Positions 1-7,260 of a stretch of 11,147 nt of DNA are shown in pieces. Below the pieces are notes generated by a model. That model ran no database searches. It worked only from the letters and a program-made list of their open reading frames with translations, and was not told the origin of the DNA. The position numbers were made by a program, and so were the translations under genes. The stretch's first letter is position 1, and every line of letters begins with the position of its first letter. This DNA comes from Acetobacteraceae bacterium. Lineage in GTDB: Bacteria; Pseudomonadota; Alphaproteobacteria; Acetobacterales; Acetobacteraceae. The stretch covers positions 1-11,147 of the forward strand of contig CANJXD010000147.1 of assembly GCA_947478535.1 (NCBI GenBank), in the 5' to 3' direction.

Positions 1-103
1 GGTGATCGGGGTGACGCTGGTGATAGGGCTGTGCGTGATGGCGGCGAATTTCGTCATCGACCTGACCTACGCCTGGCTCGACCCGAGGCTGCGGCAGGCA
101 TGA
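1..103 (+). CDS. Dpp/Opp-type ABC permease (DppB-like), C-terminal fragment
   Basis: This is the 3' end of a gene that begins upstream of the window; the first complete codon is at position 2 and the TGA is at 101-103. The visible 33 residues are a hydrophobic segment (VIGVTLVIGLCVMAANFVID) followed by the tail LTYAWLDPRLRQA. The ending N-x-x-x-D-x-x-Y-x-x-x-D-P-R is the usual C-terminus of DppB/OppB/GsiC permeases, where it closes the last membrane helix. The stop overlaps the start of the next gene as ATGA (100-103), showing translational coupling to the DppC-like partner. The substrate cannot be read from this fragment. Confidence 0.85.
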   Translation, partial: VIGVTLVIGLCVMAANFVIDLTYAWLDPRLRQA

Positions 104-1011
104 GCACGACCACCACGGATGACGCCGCGCTCGCCACCGCGGCACGGCGTGAGCGCCGCCGCCGCCGCCTTCGCCTCGGCCTGCACCTGCTGCGGCGCAG
201 CCCTTCCTCGCTCGGCGGCCTGCTGATCGTGGCGCTGTTCCTGTTCCTCGCAGCCTTCGGACCCTGGATCGCGCCCTACCCCGAGGATGCAGCCGGCGCG
301 GTCCACATGGCGCGCATGCTGCAGCCGCCCTCTACCGCGCATTGGTTCGGCACGGATGAAATGGGCAACGACGTGCTGAGTCGCGTCATCATCGGCACCC
401 GCGTGTCACTGCAGATCGGCCTGATCATCACCATTGGCTCGGCGCTGATCGGCGTGCCGCTCGGCATCGCCGCCGGCTATCTCGGGGGTTGGGTGCGCGA
501 GGTGATCATGCGCGTCACCGATTTGTTCCTCAGCATCCCCGGCATCATCCTCGCCGTGGCCATCGTGGCGGCCCTCGGCCCGGGCATCGTGAACGCGATG
601 ATCGCGCTGACGCTGGTCTGGTGGCCCGGCTATGTGCGGCTGATGGAGAGCAAGACCCTCTCGCTGAAATCGGAACCCTTCGTCGAGGCCGCGCGCGCGC
701 TTGGCGCCGGCACGCCGCGCATCCTGTTCCGCTATTTGCTGCCGGCCTGCGTCTCGCCCCTCATCGTCAAGGCGAGCATGGACATGGGTGCCGCGATCCT
801 GGCGGCAGCCGGGCTTGGCTTCATCGGACTCGGGGCGCGCGCGCCGATGCCAGAATGGGGCGCGATGCTTTCCGTCGCGCGCGGCTACCTGCCGGAATGG
901 TGGTGGTACGCCGCCTTCCCGGGGCTCGCCATCTACCTCAGCGTGCTCGGCTTCAACCTGCTCGGCGACGGGCTGCGCGACATGCTCGATCCGCGGAGCA
1001 ACGCGCAGTGA
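100..1011 (+). CDS. Dpp/Opp-type ABC transporter permease (DppC-like)
   Basis: A 303-aa inner-membrane permease of the DppC/OppC/GsiD family, which pairs with the DppB-like subunit to form the channel of a peptide-type importer. The N-terminus has a basic cytoplasmic stretch (RRERRRRRLRLGLHLLRRSP), then the first helix (GGLLIVALFLFLAAFGPWIAPY) and the family's periplasmic segment HWFGTDEMGNDVLSRVIIGTR. The ATPase-contact EAA loop is EAARALGAG at about residues 196-204, followed by ILFRYLLP. The C-terminus LGFNLLGDGLRDMLDPR is typical of DppC. I chose the ATG at 100 over the in-frame ATG at 31 because it overlaps the upstream stop as ATGA and gives the normal family length. Its own stop overlaps the next GTG start. 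Members carry di- or oligopeptides, glutathione or nickel chelates; the specificity is not readable here. Confidence 0.93.
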   Translation: MSTTTTDDAALATAARRERRRRRLRLGLHLLRRSPSSLGGLLIVALFLFLAAFGPWIAPYPEDAAGAVHMARMLQPPSTAHWFGTDEMGNDVLSRVIIGTRVSLQIGLIITIGSALIGVPLGIAAGYLGGWVREVIMRVTDLFLSIPGIILAVAIVAALGPGIVNAMIALTLVWWPGYVRLMESKTLSLKSEPFVEAARALGAGTPRILFRYLLPACVSPLIVKASMDMGAAILAAAGLGFIGLGARAPMPEWGAMLSVARGYLPEWWWYAAFPGLAIYLSVLGFNLLGDGLRDMLDPRSNAQ

Positions 1012-2000
1012 GCCTGCCGGCGCCGCTGCTCGAGATCCGCGACCTCGACCTGGTGTTCGACGGGTTCGACGGGCGCGCCCATGTGCTGGATGGCGTTTCG
1101 TTGCAGGTAGCGGCGGGCGAGACGCTCGGCATCGTGGGCGAATCCGGCTGCGGCAAATCGGTGCTGGCGAAGAGCCTGCTGCGCCTTCTGCCGGCCCCTC
1201 CGGCCCGCTACCCGCGCGGGACGATCGCCTGGCGGGGGGAGCAGGTGCTCGGCATGTCGGCCGGCCGCCTGCGGCGTCTGCGCGGGCTCGAGATCGCGAT
1301 GGTGTTCCAGGACCCGATGACCTTTCTCGATCCGCTGTTCAGCGTCGAGGACCAGATGGTCGAGGTGATCCGCGAGCAGGACCGCGCCCGCGGCGCCGCC
1401 CCACGCAGCGCCGCCGCAGCCCGCAGGCGCGCGACGGAGGTGCTGGCGCGGCTGCACCTTGCGGACCCTGACCGTGTGCTCGCCAGCTACCCGCACCAGC
1501 TGTCGGGGGGCATGCGCCAGCGCGTGCTGATCGGCATGGCGCTGTCGGGCGAGCCGGCGCTGCTGGTGGCGGACGAGCCGACCACTGCGCTGGACGTGAC
1601 CGTGCAGGCCGAGATCCTGCGCCTGGTGCGCGAACAGGTAGAGGCACTCGACCTCGCGGTCATGCTGATCTCGCACGACCTCGGCGTGGTCGCCAGCATC
1701 TGCCGCCGCGTCGTCGTCATGTATGCCGGCACCGTGGTCGAGAACGCGCCGACGCGCGACTTTCTGCGCGCCCAGGCGCATCCCTATTCGCGCGGCCTCG
1801 TCGCCGCGGTGCCGCGGCTGCGCGGCGCGACGCGTCCATCCGGCATCCCGGGGCAATTGCCCAACCTGCTCGCGCCCCCGCCAGGATGCCGGTTCGCACC
1901 GCGCTGCCCCCAGGCCGATGCGCGGTGCACGGCGGAGCGCCCTGCCCTGCGCGAGATCGCACCCGGCAGGCAGGTCGCCTGCCATCACGCCGTCGCATGA
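1008..2000 (+). CDS. Peptide-type ABC transporter ATPase (DppD/OppD-like)
   Basis: A 330-aa cytoplasmic ATPase that energises the Dpp-type importer as one half of a DppD/DppF-like pair. Walker A is GESGCGKS at residues 44-51, the ABC signature is LSGGMRQRV, Walker B is LLVADEPTTALDV, and the switch histidine is in LISHDLGVV. The C-terminal oligopeptide/dipeptide domain has the family's cysteine cluster: GCRFAPRCPQADARC, then a last Cys in VACHH. In structures of bacterial Dpp transporters this region holds an iron-sulphur cluster, so one is possible here. The start is taken as GTG at 1008, which overlaps the DppC stop as GTGA and gives MSLPAPLLEIRDL; the open frame continues upstream, but only as out-of-frame sequence inside the permease gene. 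The stop overlaps the next ATG as ATGA. Confidence 0.93.
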   Translation: MSLPAPLLEIRDLDLVFDGFDGRAHVLDGVSLQVAAGETLGIVGESGCGKSVLAKSLLRLLPAPPARYPRGTIAWRGEQVLGMSAGRLRRLRGLEIAMVFQDPMTFLDPLFSVEDQMVEVIREQDRARGAAPRSAAAARRRATEVLARLHLADPDRVLASYPHQLSGGMRQRVLIGMALSGEPALLVADEPTTALDVTVQAEILRLVREQVEALDLAVMLISHDLGVVASICRRVVVMYAGTVVENAPTRDFLRAQAHPYSRGLVAAVPRLRGATRPSGIPGQLPNLLAPPPGCRFAPRCPQADARCTAERPALREIAPGRQVACHHAVA

Positions 2001-2950
2001 AACTGCTCGAAGCACACGGCCTGACCAAGAGCTTCACCACCGGGCGTGGCCGCGCGGCGCGGATCGTGGCGGCGGTACAGGATGTGGACCTTTCCATCGC
2101 GGCGCGCGAATGCGTCGGCTTGGTGGGTGAGTCAGGGTCGGGGAAATCCACCGTCGCACGATTGCTGCTGCGGCTGATCGAGCCCGATGCCGGCACGCTG
2201 CGGTTCGATGGGGCCGATCTGCGCGGCCTTTCGGCGCCGGATCTGCGCGCGCTGCGGCGGTCCTTCCAGATCGTGTTCCAGAACCCGCATTCCTCCCTGC
2301 CGCCGCGCATGACGATGGGCGAGGCGCTGGCCGAACCGCTGTTGATCCAGGGCCTCGCGCGCGGCGAGGAAGCACGGCGGCGCGTGCTCGAGATGCTCGA
2401 TGTCATCCGCATGCCCCGCGGCTTCGCGCATCGCTACCCGCACGAACTTTCCGGCGGCCAGAAGCAGCGTATCTGCATCGCGCGCGCCCTGATCCTGCGG
2501 CCGCGCCTTGTGGTGCTGGATGAGCCGACCAGCGCGCTGGACGTCTCGGTACAGGCGCAGATCCTGGACCTGTTGGCTGAACTGCAACGCGACTTCGGCC
2601 TGGCGTACCTGTTCATCTCGCACAATCTCGCGGTGGTTCGGGCCATGAGCAGCCGCGTGCAGGTCATGTATGCCGGCCGTGTGGTGGAAAGCGGCACGAC
2701 GGAACGCGTGCTGCAGGCGCCGAGCCACCCCTACACCCGAATGCTGCTTGCCGCGACGCTCGAGCCGGATGCGGAGACCGTGCTGCCGCCGCAGCCCGAT
2801 CTGCCACCTGCCACCGCCGCGTCCGGACCAACCGCCTGTGCGTTCTTCGGGCGCTGCCCGCGCCGCGTGCAGGGACTGTGCGACGTGACGCCGCCGCCGG
2901 CGGTGGGGAATATCGACGAGCAGGTGCGCTGCCATCGCCCGGATGGCTGA
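1997..2950 (+). CDS. Peptide-type ABC transporter ATPase (DppF/OppF-like)
   Basis: A 317-aa second ATPase of the same importer. Walker A is GESGSGKST at residues 44-52, the signature is LSGGQKQRI, Walker B is LVVLDEPTSALDV, and the H-loop is LFISHNLAVV. The C-terminal domain has the cysteine pattern seen in its partner (CAFFGRCPRR, GLC, VRCH), again compatible with the iron-sulphur site found in some Dpp ATPases. ATG 1997 overlaps the DppD-like stop as ATGA and starts the usual MKLLEAHGLTKSF; the in-frame ATG at 1886 lies inside the upstream gene and would add an unrelated arginine-rich extension. It is the last gene of this operon; no binding protein follows, so that gene is probably upstream, before the DppB-like gene. 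Confidence 0.93.
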   Translation: MKLLEAHGLTKSFTTGRGRAARIVAAVQDVDLSIAARECVGLVGESGSGKSTVARLLLRLIEPDAGTLRFDGADLRGLSAPDLRALRRSFQIVFQNPHSSLPPRMTMGEALAEPLLIQGLARGEEARRRVLEMLDVIRMPRGFAHRYPHELSGGQKQRICIARALILRPRLVVLDEPTSALDVSVQAQILDLLAELQRDFGLAYLFISHNLAVVRAMSSRVQVMYAGRVVESGTTERVLQAPSHPYTRMLLAATLEPDAETVLPPQPDLPPATAASGPTACAFFGRCPRRVQGLCDVTPPPAVGNIDEQVRCHRPDG

Positions 2951-3036
2951 GCGGCGCATGCTCGGTTCGCGCACCACACGCTCGCGCGGTTCCAGCGAGA
3001 ATCGCCGCCGCCTGGGGTGGCTCATCGATGCAGCCT

Positions 3037-3049
3037 CTCAACTGTTGAG
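3037..3049. repeat. Short palindrome CTCAAC-T-GTTGAG between convergent genes
   Basis: A perfect 6-bp inverted repeat around a single T lies in the 132-bp gap between the DppF-like gene and the convergent LysR gene. It has no run of T on either strand, so it is a poor intrinsic terminator. It could equally be a weak protein-binding site or chance. The rest of the gap (2951-3082) shows no convincing gene or signal. Confidence 0.25.
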
Positions 3050-3082
3050 GCCTCCGACAAACCCGGGGCGGTTCACCGACGC

Positions 3083-4003
3083 TCAATGTCGGCCAGCGGA
3101 CTTGCCCATGTCATGCGGGGTCGCCGCCGCGCGCAGTTCCACCAGGAAAGCCTGTGCGGTGCGCGACAGCGGCGTCGACGCGGACCACACGACCCGCGGT
3201 GCCAGCTCGATGCGTGGCCGGAAGGGCACTTGCACCAGATCAGGGAAGAAGACGTCGATCGCCCAGGACTCGAACAACGCGATTCCTGCCCCTTCCCGCA
3301 CCAGCGCACAGGCGGCGTTGGTGTGGTTCACGCCGATCATCACTTCCCTGCTGACCGCGGTGCCGCGAAAGGTACGGTCGAGTGCCTTCGAGATCAAAGG
3401 ATTGCGGACATTCGCGATCAGCGGCTGGTCCGCCAGGTCTTCCGGGCCGAGGCTCTCGCGGCCGGCCAGCGGATCACTGCGCCGCACGACGCAGACCAGC
3501 TCCGAGGTGAACAACGTCTCCGACCGCACCAGCGGCGTGTCGGATTCCGTATAGACCACGCCCAGGTCCACCGTGTGGCCGCCGACCTGGGAGATCGCCT
3601 CCCGCGCCGTGGTCACATCGATCCAGACCCGCGTACGCGGCCGCGTTGCGCGGAACCGCGCCACGGCGCGCGCTACCAGCGTGTAGGCCAGGCTCGGCGT
3701 GCAGGCGAGCGTTACCACCCCCGCCTGGGCCAGCCGCATGTCATGGGCGAACTTCAGCAGCACCTCGACGCCGTGGAAGATCTTCTCGGTCTCCTGGTTC
3801 AGTTGCACCGCCTCCGGCGTCGGCGTCAGGCGGCCGCCGGTGCGGACGAACAGCGGGAAGCCGAGCTGGTCCTCGAGGTACCGCAGCGCCTTGCTGGCGC
3901 CGGGCTGCGACAGCTGCAGCATGCGCGCGGCGCCGGAGACGCTGCCCGCGGCCATGACGGCGCGGAACAGCTCCAGGCTGCGAAGCTTCAGCGTCCCGGG
4001 CAA
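3083..4003 (-). CDS. LysR-type transcriptional regulator
   Basis: A 306-aa regulator of the LysR family, the usual length. The N-terminal winged helix-turn-helix spans about residues 10-65: LELFRAVMAAGSVSGAARML, then LSQPGASKALRYLEDQLG and PLFVRTGGRLTPT, all standard LysR landmarks. The remaining two-thirds is the effector-binding domain (TLACTPSLAY, VDLGVVYTE, GAGIALFE). The start is TTG at 4003-4001; a strong Shine-Dalgarno GGGGAGGA lies 6 nt upstream, and no ATG or GTG fits as well. It is divergent from the binding-protein operon across a 148-bp gap and convergent with the peptide transporter, so its likely target is the binding-protein/GH67-like operon, plus its own gene. The inducer is unknown; a degradation product of the imported glycoside is the natural guess. 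Confidence 0.93.
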   Translation of the reverse strand: MPGTLKLRSLELFRAVMAAGSVSGAARMLQLSQPGASKALRYLEDQLGFPLFVRTGGRLTPTPEAVQLNQETEKIFHGVEVLLKFAHDMRLAQAGVVTLACTPSLAYTLVARAVARFRATRPRTRVWIDVTTAREAISQVGGHTVDLGVVYTESDTPLVRSETLFTSELVCVVRRSDPLAGRESLGPEDLADQPLIANVRNPLISKALDRTFRGTAVSREVMIGVNHTNAACALVREGAGIALFESWAIDVFFPDLVQVPFRPRIELAPRVVWSASTPLSRTAQAFLVELRAAATPHDMGKSAGRH

Positions 4004-4009
4004 GGCAAG

Positions 4010-4017
4010 TCCTCCCC
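4010..4017 (-). promoter_or_regulatory. Ribosome binding site deciding the TTG start of the LysR gene
   Basis: The minus strand reads GGGGAGGA, then CTTGCC, then TTG. The 6-nt spacing to the TTG at 4003-4001 is good, which supports this rare start codon. Another TTG within the spacer is only 1 nt away from the site and too close. Confidence 0.7.
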
Positions 4018-4133
4018 ATAGCCAGGGGTTATGGTCCCCTTACGCTTGAGATGTGGCGAGAATGCTTCCAGCCGCGCAGCCTGTCCACCGGCGCGACGGC
4101 AGCTGTCCCGACAGAGGACGACGCACGCGGTCC

Positions 4134-4141
4134 GGAGGAGG
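4134..4141 (+). promoter_or_regulatory. Ribosome binding site of the solute-binding protein gene
   Basis: GGAGGAGG lies 10 nt before ATG 4152. This supports 4152 over the in-frame ATG at 4053, which would place an extra 33 residues before an otherwise normal Tat signal peptide. Confidence 0.7.
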
Positions 4142-4151
4142 ACACAAGGCC

Positions 4152-5567
4152 ATGACAACCATTGGTCGGCGAGGGATTCTGGGCGCGGTCGCGGCGGGTG
4201 GTCTCGCGACGCCGGGTCTCGTTGCAGCCCCAGGCATCGCCTCGGCACAGGGCGCCTCGCCCTATCGTGGCCAGCAAGTCCGCTTCCTCACCACGCGCAA
4301 CGTGCACCAGAGCGCGCTGGCCGAGACCATGGGCGAGATCGCCCGCGGCTGGGGTGTCGACCTGCAGACCCGCTACATCACCACCGACCAGTTGCAGCGC
4401 AAGGTTGTCATCGACTTCACCGGCGGCGCCGACACCTGGGACCTGGTCTATTGCGGCGGCATCCAGCGGATGTACGAGTGGTTCGCCGGGGGGATCATCC
4501 TGGAGATGACGCCCTATATCCGCGACAAGGCTGATCCGGCGCTGCTGGAATGGGATCAATTCACCCCCGCCGCCCGCAAGGCCGTGCAGTTCGGCGACAA
4601 GACGCTGGGGCTCACCGTCGGCACCTCCGACCAGGCGCTGGGCTACCGGCGCGACCTGATCGAGGACGCAGAGGAGAAGGCCGCTTTCCAGCAGCGCTAC
4701 AATTATGCGCTGGAGCCCCCGGCGACCTATGCCCAGTTCCGCGACCAGGGCGAGTTCTTCACGCGGCGTCGTGGGCAGAAGCTGGCGGGGCGGACGCTGG
4801 AGCGCGACTTCTTCGGCATCAGCTTCTCCAACCGCAAGGGCACCTTCCTCTGGCACAAGCTGGAGAACGTGCTGATGGCCTATGGCGTCGACATCTACGA
4901 CCCCGTGACGCGGCAGGCCGGGGTCAACAGCCCACAGGCGATCGCGGCGGCGAACTACTACCGCTCGCTGGTGCCATTCATGCCGTCGTCGCACATCAAC
5001 ATGTCGTCCGGCGAAAGCGCGGCGGACTGGGCCAACGGCAATGCGGCGATGACCATCGAGTATTTCGACCGCATGCTGAATGCCATCGAGAGGGTCGGCC
5101 CAGGGCTCAGCGCGTCATCCTTCGGCTTCACCTTCCCGCCGAGCGTGCCGGGTGCGCCGCATGGCAGAAAGCACCCGTTCCGCTCCGGCCCGCCGGTGGT
5201 GTCGCTGTTCGGCCGTGCACGGCAGCCGGAGGCTGCCTACAAGTTGTTGGAGGCCGCGGTAACCACCGCGAGCCAGACGGCGATGACGGTGAAGTATCCC
5301 GGCTACCACCCGTCGAAGCAGCGTGCCATGTCCGCGCTGATCGAGCGCCAGCCGGTGACGGGCTACTTGTTGGAGGTCGCAGCCCAGGGCGTCGATGCGA
5401 TGACCGATGCCGACATCATGCCCTATCCCAGCATTCTCCGGGCCTCGAAGATCGGCGACGTCATGGCGGAAGCGATGACTGCCATCCTGCTCGGCGCCGA
5501 TGCCACCGTCGAACTGGGCAAGGCACAGCGCGAATTGACCGGGGCCTTCGCCGGCCTGCCGACCTAA
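4152..5567 (+). CDS. Extracellular solute-binding protein, family 1 (carbohydrate ABC importer)
   Basis: A 471-aa periplasmic binding protein for the CUT1-type permeases encoded three and four genes downstream of the regulator. The N-terminus is a Tat-like signal: MTTIGRRGILGAV with twin Arg at 6-7, a hydrophobic alanine/glycine-rich core, and a likely signal peptidase I site after residue 32 (ASA|QG). There is no lipobox cysteine. The mature part begins YRGQQVRFLTT and has the family 1 pattern of an early lobe ending in DTWDLVYCGG and LEMTPYI, with a later WANGNAAMTIEYF segment, where such proteins have the typical 'G-x-A-A-M' hinge strand. It is the first gene of a five-gene operon; the next start is 10 nt after its stop. 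The ligand is not readable from sequence, but the two downstream GH67-like proteins suggest a glycoside, perhaps uronate-containing. Confidence 0.88.
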   Translation: MTTIGRRGILGAVAAGGLATPGLVAAPGIASAQGASPYRGQQVRFLTTRNVHQSALAETMGEIARGWGVDLQTRYITTDQLQRKVVIDFTGGADTWDLVYCGGIQRMYEWFAGGIILEMTPYIRDKADPALLEWDQFTPAARKAVQFGDKTLGLTVGTSDQALGYRRDLIEDAEEKAAFQQRYNYALEPPATYAQFRDQGEFFTRRRGQKLAGRTLERDFFGISFSNRKGTFLWHKLENVLMAYGVDIYDPVTRQAGVNSPQAIAAANYYRSLVPFMPSSHINMSSGESAADWANGNAAMTIEYFDRMLNAIERVGPGLSASSFGFTFPPSVPGAPHGRKHPFRSGPPVVSLFGRARQPEAAYKLLEAAVTTASQTAMTVKYPGYHPSKQRAMSALIERQPVTGYLLEVAAQGVDAMTDADIMPYPSILRASKIGDVMAEAMTAILLGADATVELGKAQRELTGAFAGLPT

Positions 5568-5577
5568 GGCCGGCCGG

Positions 5578-7260
5578 ATGACCGACGCTTTCCGTACCCG
5601 CGCGCTCGAACTGCATTCGCGCTACGTCTGGGACTTCGACCGCGTGAAGCGGGCGCTGGACTTCGTCGCCAAGCAGCGGATGACGGCGCTCATCCTTCAC
5701 CGCAACGACATCGTCGACCGCATCATCTGGCCGGCGAAGTTTTTCGGCGCCAATGGCGACGAGCGCAACATCTTCGAGCGATACCGCACCATCCACCGTA
5801 GCCTGTACAAATACACGCCGACACGTCGCAGCGGCCCGTACCACCGCCGGGAGTACCTTCGTCGCATCATCGAGCTGGCGCGGCGCCAAGGCACCGAGGT
5901 GTGGTTCCAGAACAAGGAGCTGTTCTTCCACGACATCTTCCTCGAACTGCGGCCGGAGCTGACCAAGAACGGCCGCATCTGCCCGAGTGAACCGTTTTGG
6001 AACGACTTCATCGAGACCAAGTACACGGAGCTGTTTCAGGAGCTGCCAGGCCTGACCGGCGTGGTCACGGCCCCAGGTACAGGCGAGAGCCGACTGTCGA
6101 TCTCCGCCAACCGCTGCACCTGCGAGCTTTGCGCGACGATGACGCCGCGGCGCTGGTACGGCGGACTGCTGAACGCCATGCACCGGCCCATCGCCAAGGC
6201 GGGCGCCCGCCTGGTGGTGCGCGACTTCGTCTTCGACAAGAAGGCGCAGGACGCCTTGGCGAGTTCCTTCGACGAGTTGCCGGCTGACGTCGCCATCTCC
6301 CTGAAGAGCACGCCGCACGACTACTACCCCAGCTTCCCCGACAACGCCCGCATCGGCCAGGTCGGCAACCGGCCGCAATGGGTCGAGTTCGACTGCATGG
6401 GCCAGTATTTCGGTTGGGGCCTGGCCCCGGCGATCCTGACGGAGCAGTGGCGCGGCCGGATGGAACGCGCCAAGGCCCTGGGCGTCGAAGGCCTGGTGTT
6501 CCGCACGGACTGGGAGAGCCTGGATGGCCACAGCGCCTTTCACACGCCGAACCTGATCAACGCCTATGGCGGCGCCGCGCTGGGCCGCGACCTCACGGCC
6601 TCCACGCGGAATGCCTTTGCGAGCTGGCTGACTGGGGAGGGCATGCTCGTCGAGGGCGCGACGCCCGATGAAGCCGCGGCCTGGGCCGAAAAGCTGCTCG
6701 GCGAGAGCTGGGAGATCGTGCGGCGCGCGCTCTACACGAACGATTGTGTGTTCAACGACAGCAGCACCTTCCCCGTCGGGCTGGACCACGCGTGGTGGCT
6801 GGCGGAGGAGAAGAACAGCCTCAAGGACTGGGACCCCTCCAAAGCGGACGCACTGAGGCCGGACGAGGCCAACATCCGCGCCCTGCTGGCGGAGAAGGAT
6901 GAGGCGGTGGCGCGCGTCCAGGCCGTGCTGCCTGTGCTGGATAACCCACCCGCCGGCCTGGCCCCGGCGGCACTGGAAGACCTGCGTTGGCGCATGGACG
7001 TCTGCCACCTCTATATCCGAGGCTTCAGCGGCCTCGGCCGAGCCCTGCTCCTGACCCGCGCGCTGGTGGCGAAGCCGACTGGCGCCTGGGCCAGCGAGGC
7101 GCGAGGCTTGTGGGACGCGGCGCTGGCAAATCTGCTGGTCCTGGCCGATGAGTTCGACGCCTTTGCCGCCACCACCGACCATCGCTACACCGTCTATGTG
7201 GTGCTGAGCTCGGAGCGGCTGCGGACTCTGCATGCGGATCTCGCGGCGCGCATCTCATGA
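5578..7260 (+). CDS. Divergent GH67-like (alpha-glucuronidase-like) cytoplasmic protein A
   Basis: A 560-aa soluble protein without signal peptide or membrane segment. I do not know a named family for it, but motif order follows GH67 alpha-glucuronidases. GTGES (E170) sits where GH67 has its general acid in KADSEGQ. VVRDFVFD (R215) matches the WRAFVY strand. LKSTPHDYYP (K243, D248) matches VKNGPxDFQP with the catalytic Asp. VEFDCMGQYFG (Q276) matches EFQITQEYLG, where Gln replaces the catalytic Glu. GVEGLVFRTDWESLDGH with a later N resembles GVxGVxxxxxxxWxGH...N near the GH67 C-terminal domain. D248 and Q276 are 28 residues apart, the spacing recalled for the GH67 base pair D365/E393. A CxCxxC motif is at C180, C182, C185. 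GH67 alignment is from memory. It starts 10 nt after the binding protein, with only a weak ribosome site, and overlaps the next start as ATGA. It may act on imported glycosides, or may be non-hydrolytic. Confidence 0.6.
   Translation: MTDAFRTRALELHSRYVWDFDRVKRALDFVAKQRMTALILHRNDIVDRIIWPAKFFGANGDERNIFERYRTIHRSLYKYTPTRRSGPYHRREYLRRIIELARRQGTEVWFQNKELFFHDIFLELRPELTKNGRICPSEPFWNDFIETKYTELFQELPGLTGVVTAPGTGESRLSISANRCTCELCATMTPRRWYGGLLNAMHRPIAKAGARLVVRDFVFDKKAQDALASSFDELPADVAISLKSTPHDYYPSFPDNARIGQVGNRPQWVEFDCMGQYFGWGLAPAILTEQWRGRMERAKALGVEGLVFRTDWESLDGHSAFHTPNLINAYGGAALGRDLTASTRNAFASWLTGEGMLVEGATPDEAAAWAEKLLGESWEIVRRALYTNDCVFNDSSTFPVGLDHAWWLAEEKNSLKDWDPSKADALRPDEANIRALLAEKDEAVARVQAVLPVLDNPPAGLAPAALEDLRWRMDVCHLYIRGFSGLGRALLLTRALVAKPTGAWASEARGLWDAALANLLVLADEFDAFAATTDHRYTVYVVLSSERLRTLHADLAARIS

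Larger units (their letters stand above)
4004..4151. promoter_or_regulatory. Divergent control region with AGGGG-N7-CCCCT dyad (4024-4040)
   Basis: This 148-bp gap separates the LysR gene from the binding-protein operon and should contain both promoters. The clearest structure is an inverted repeat, AGGGG TTATGGT CCCCT, at 4024-4040, about 20 bp upstream of the LysR start. A T-N11-A pair (T4030, A4042) overlaps it, but that LysR-box hallmark is too common to count for much. A TTGAGA at 4046-4051 resembles a -35 box for the plus-strand operon, but I see no matching -10 at normal spacing. Treat this as a candidate operator/promoter region only. Confidence 0.4.

Noticed and set aside
933..2015. 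A 360-codon minus-strand open frame opposite the DppD-like gene
   Set aside because: It is antisense to a clear ATPase with Walker A, signature and Walker B motifs, and has no recognisable domain.
3017..4021. A 334-codon plus-strand open frame across the regulator
   Set aside because: The minus strand encodes a textbook LysR protein; the plus-strand translation is Arg/His/Gln-rich shadow sequence.
4054..4067. Possible sigma-54 promoter (TGGCG...TGCTT)
   Set aside because: The GG and GC dinucleotides are 7 nt apart rather than the required 10.
4053..4151. Longer binding-protein N-terminus from ATG 4053
   Set aside because: It would bury the Tat signal behind 33 arginine-rich residues and ignores the good ribosome site before 4152.
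5461..7233. A 590-codon open frame on the minus strand opposite enzyme A
   Set aside because: It is the antisense shadow of a GC-rich gene; its product is low-complexity and shows no family motif, while the plus-strand frame has coherent conserved blocks shared with a paralogue.
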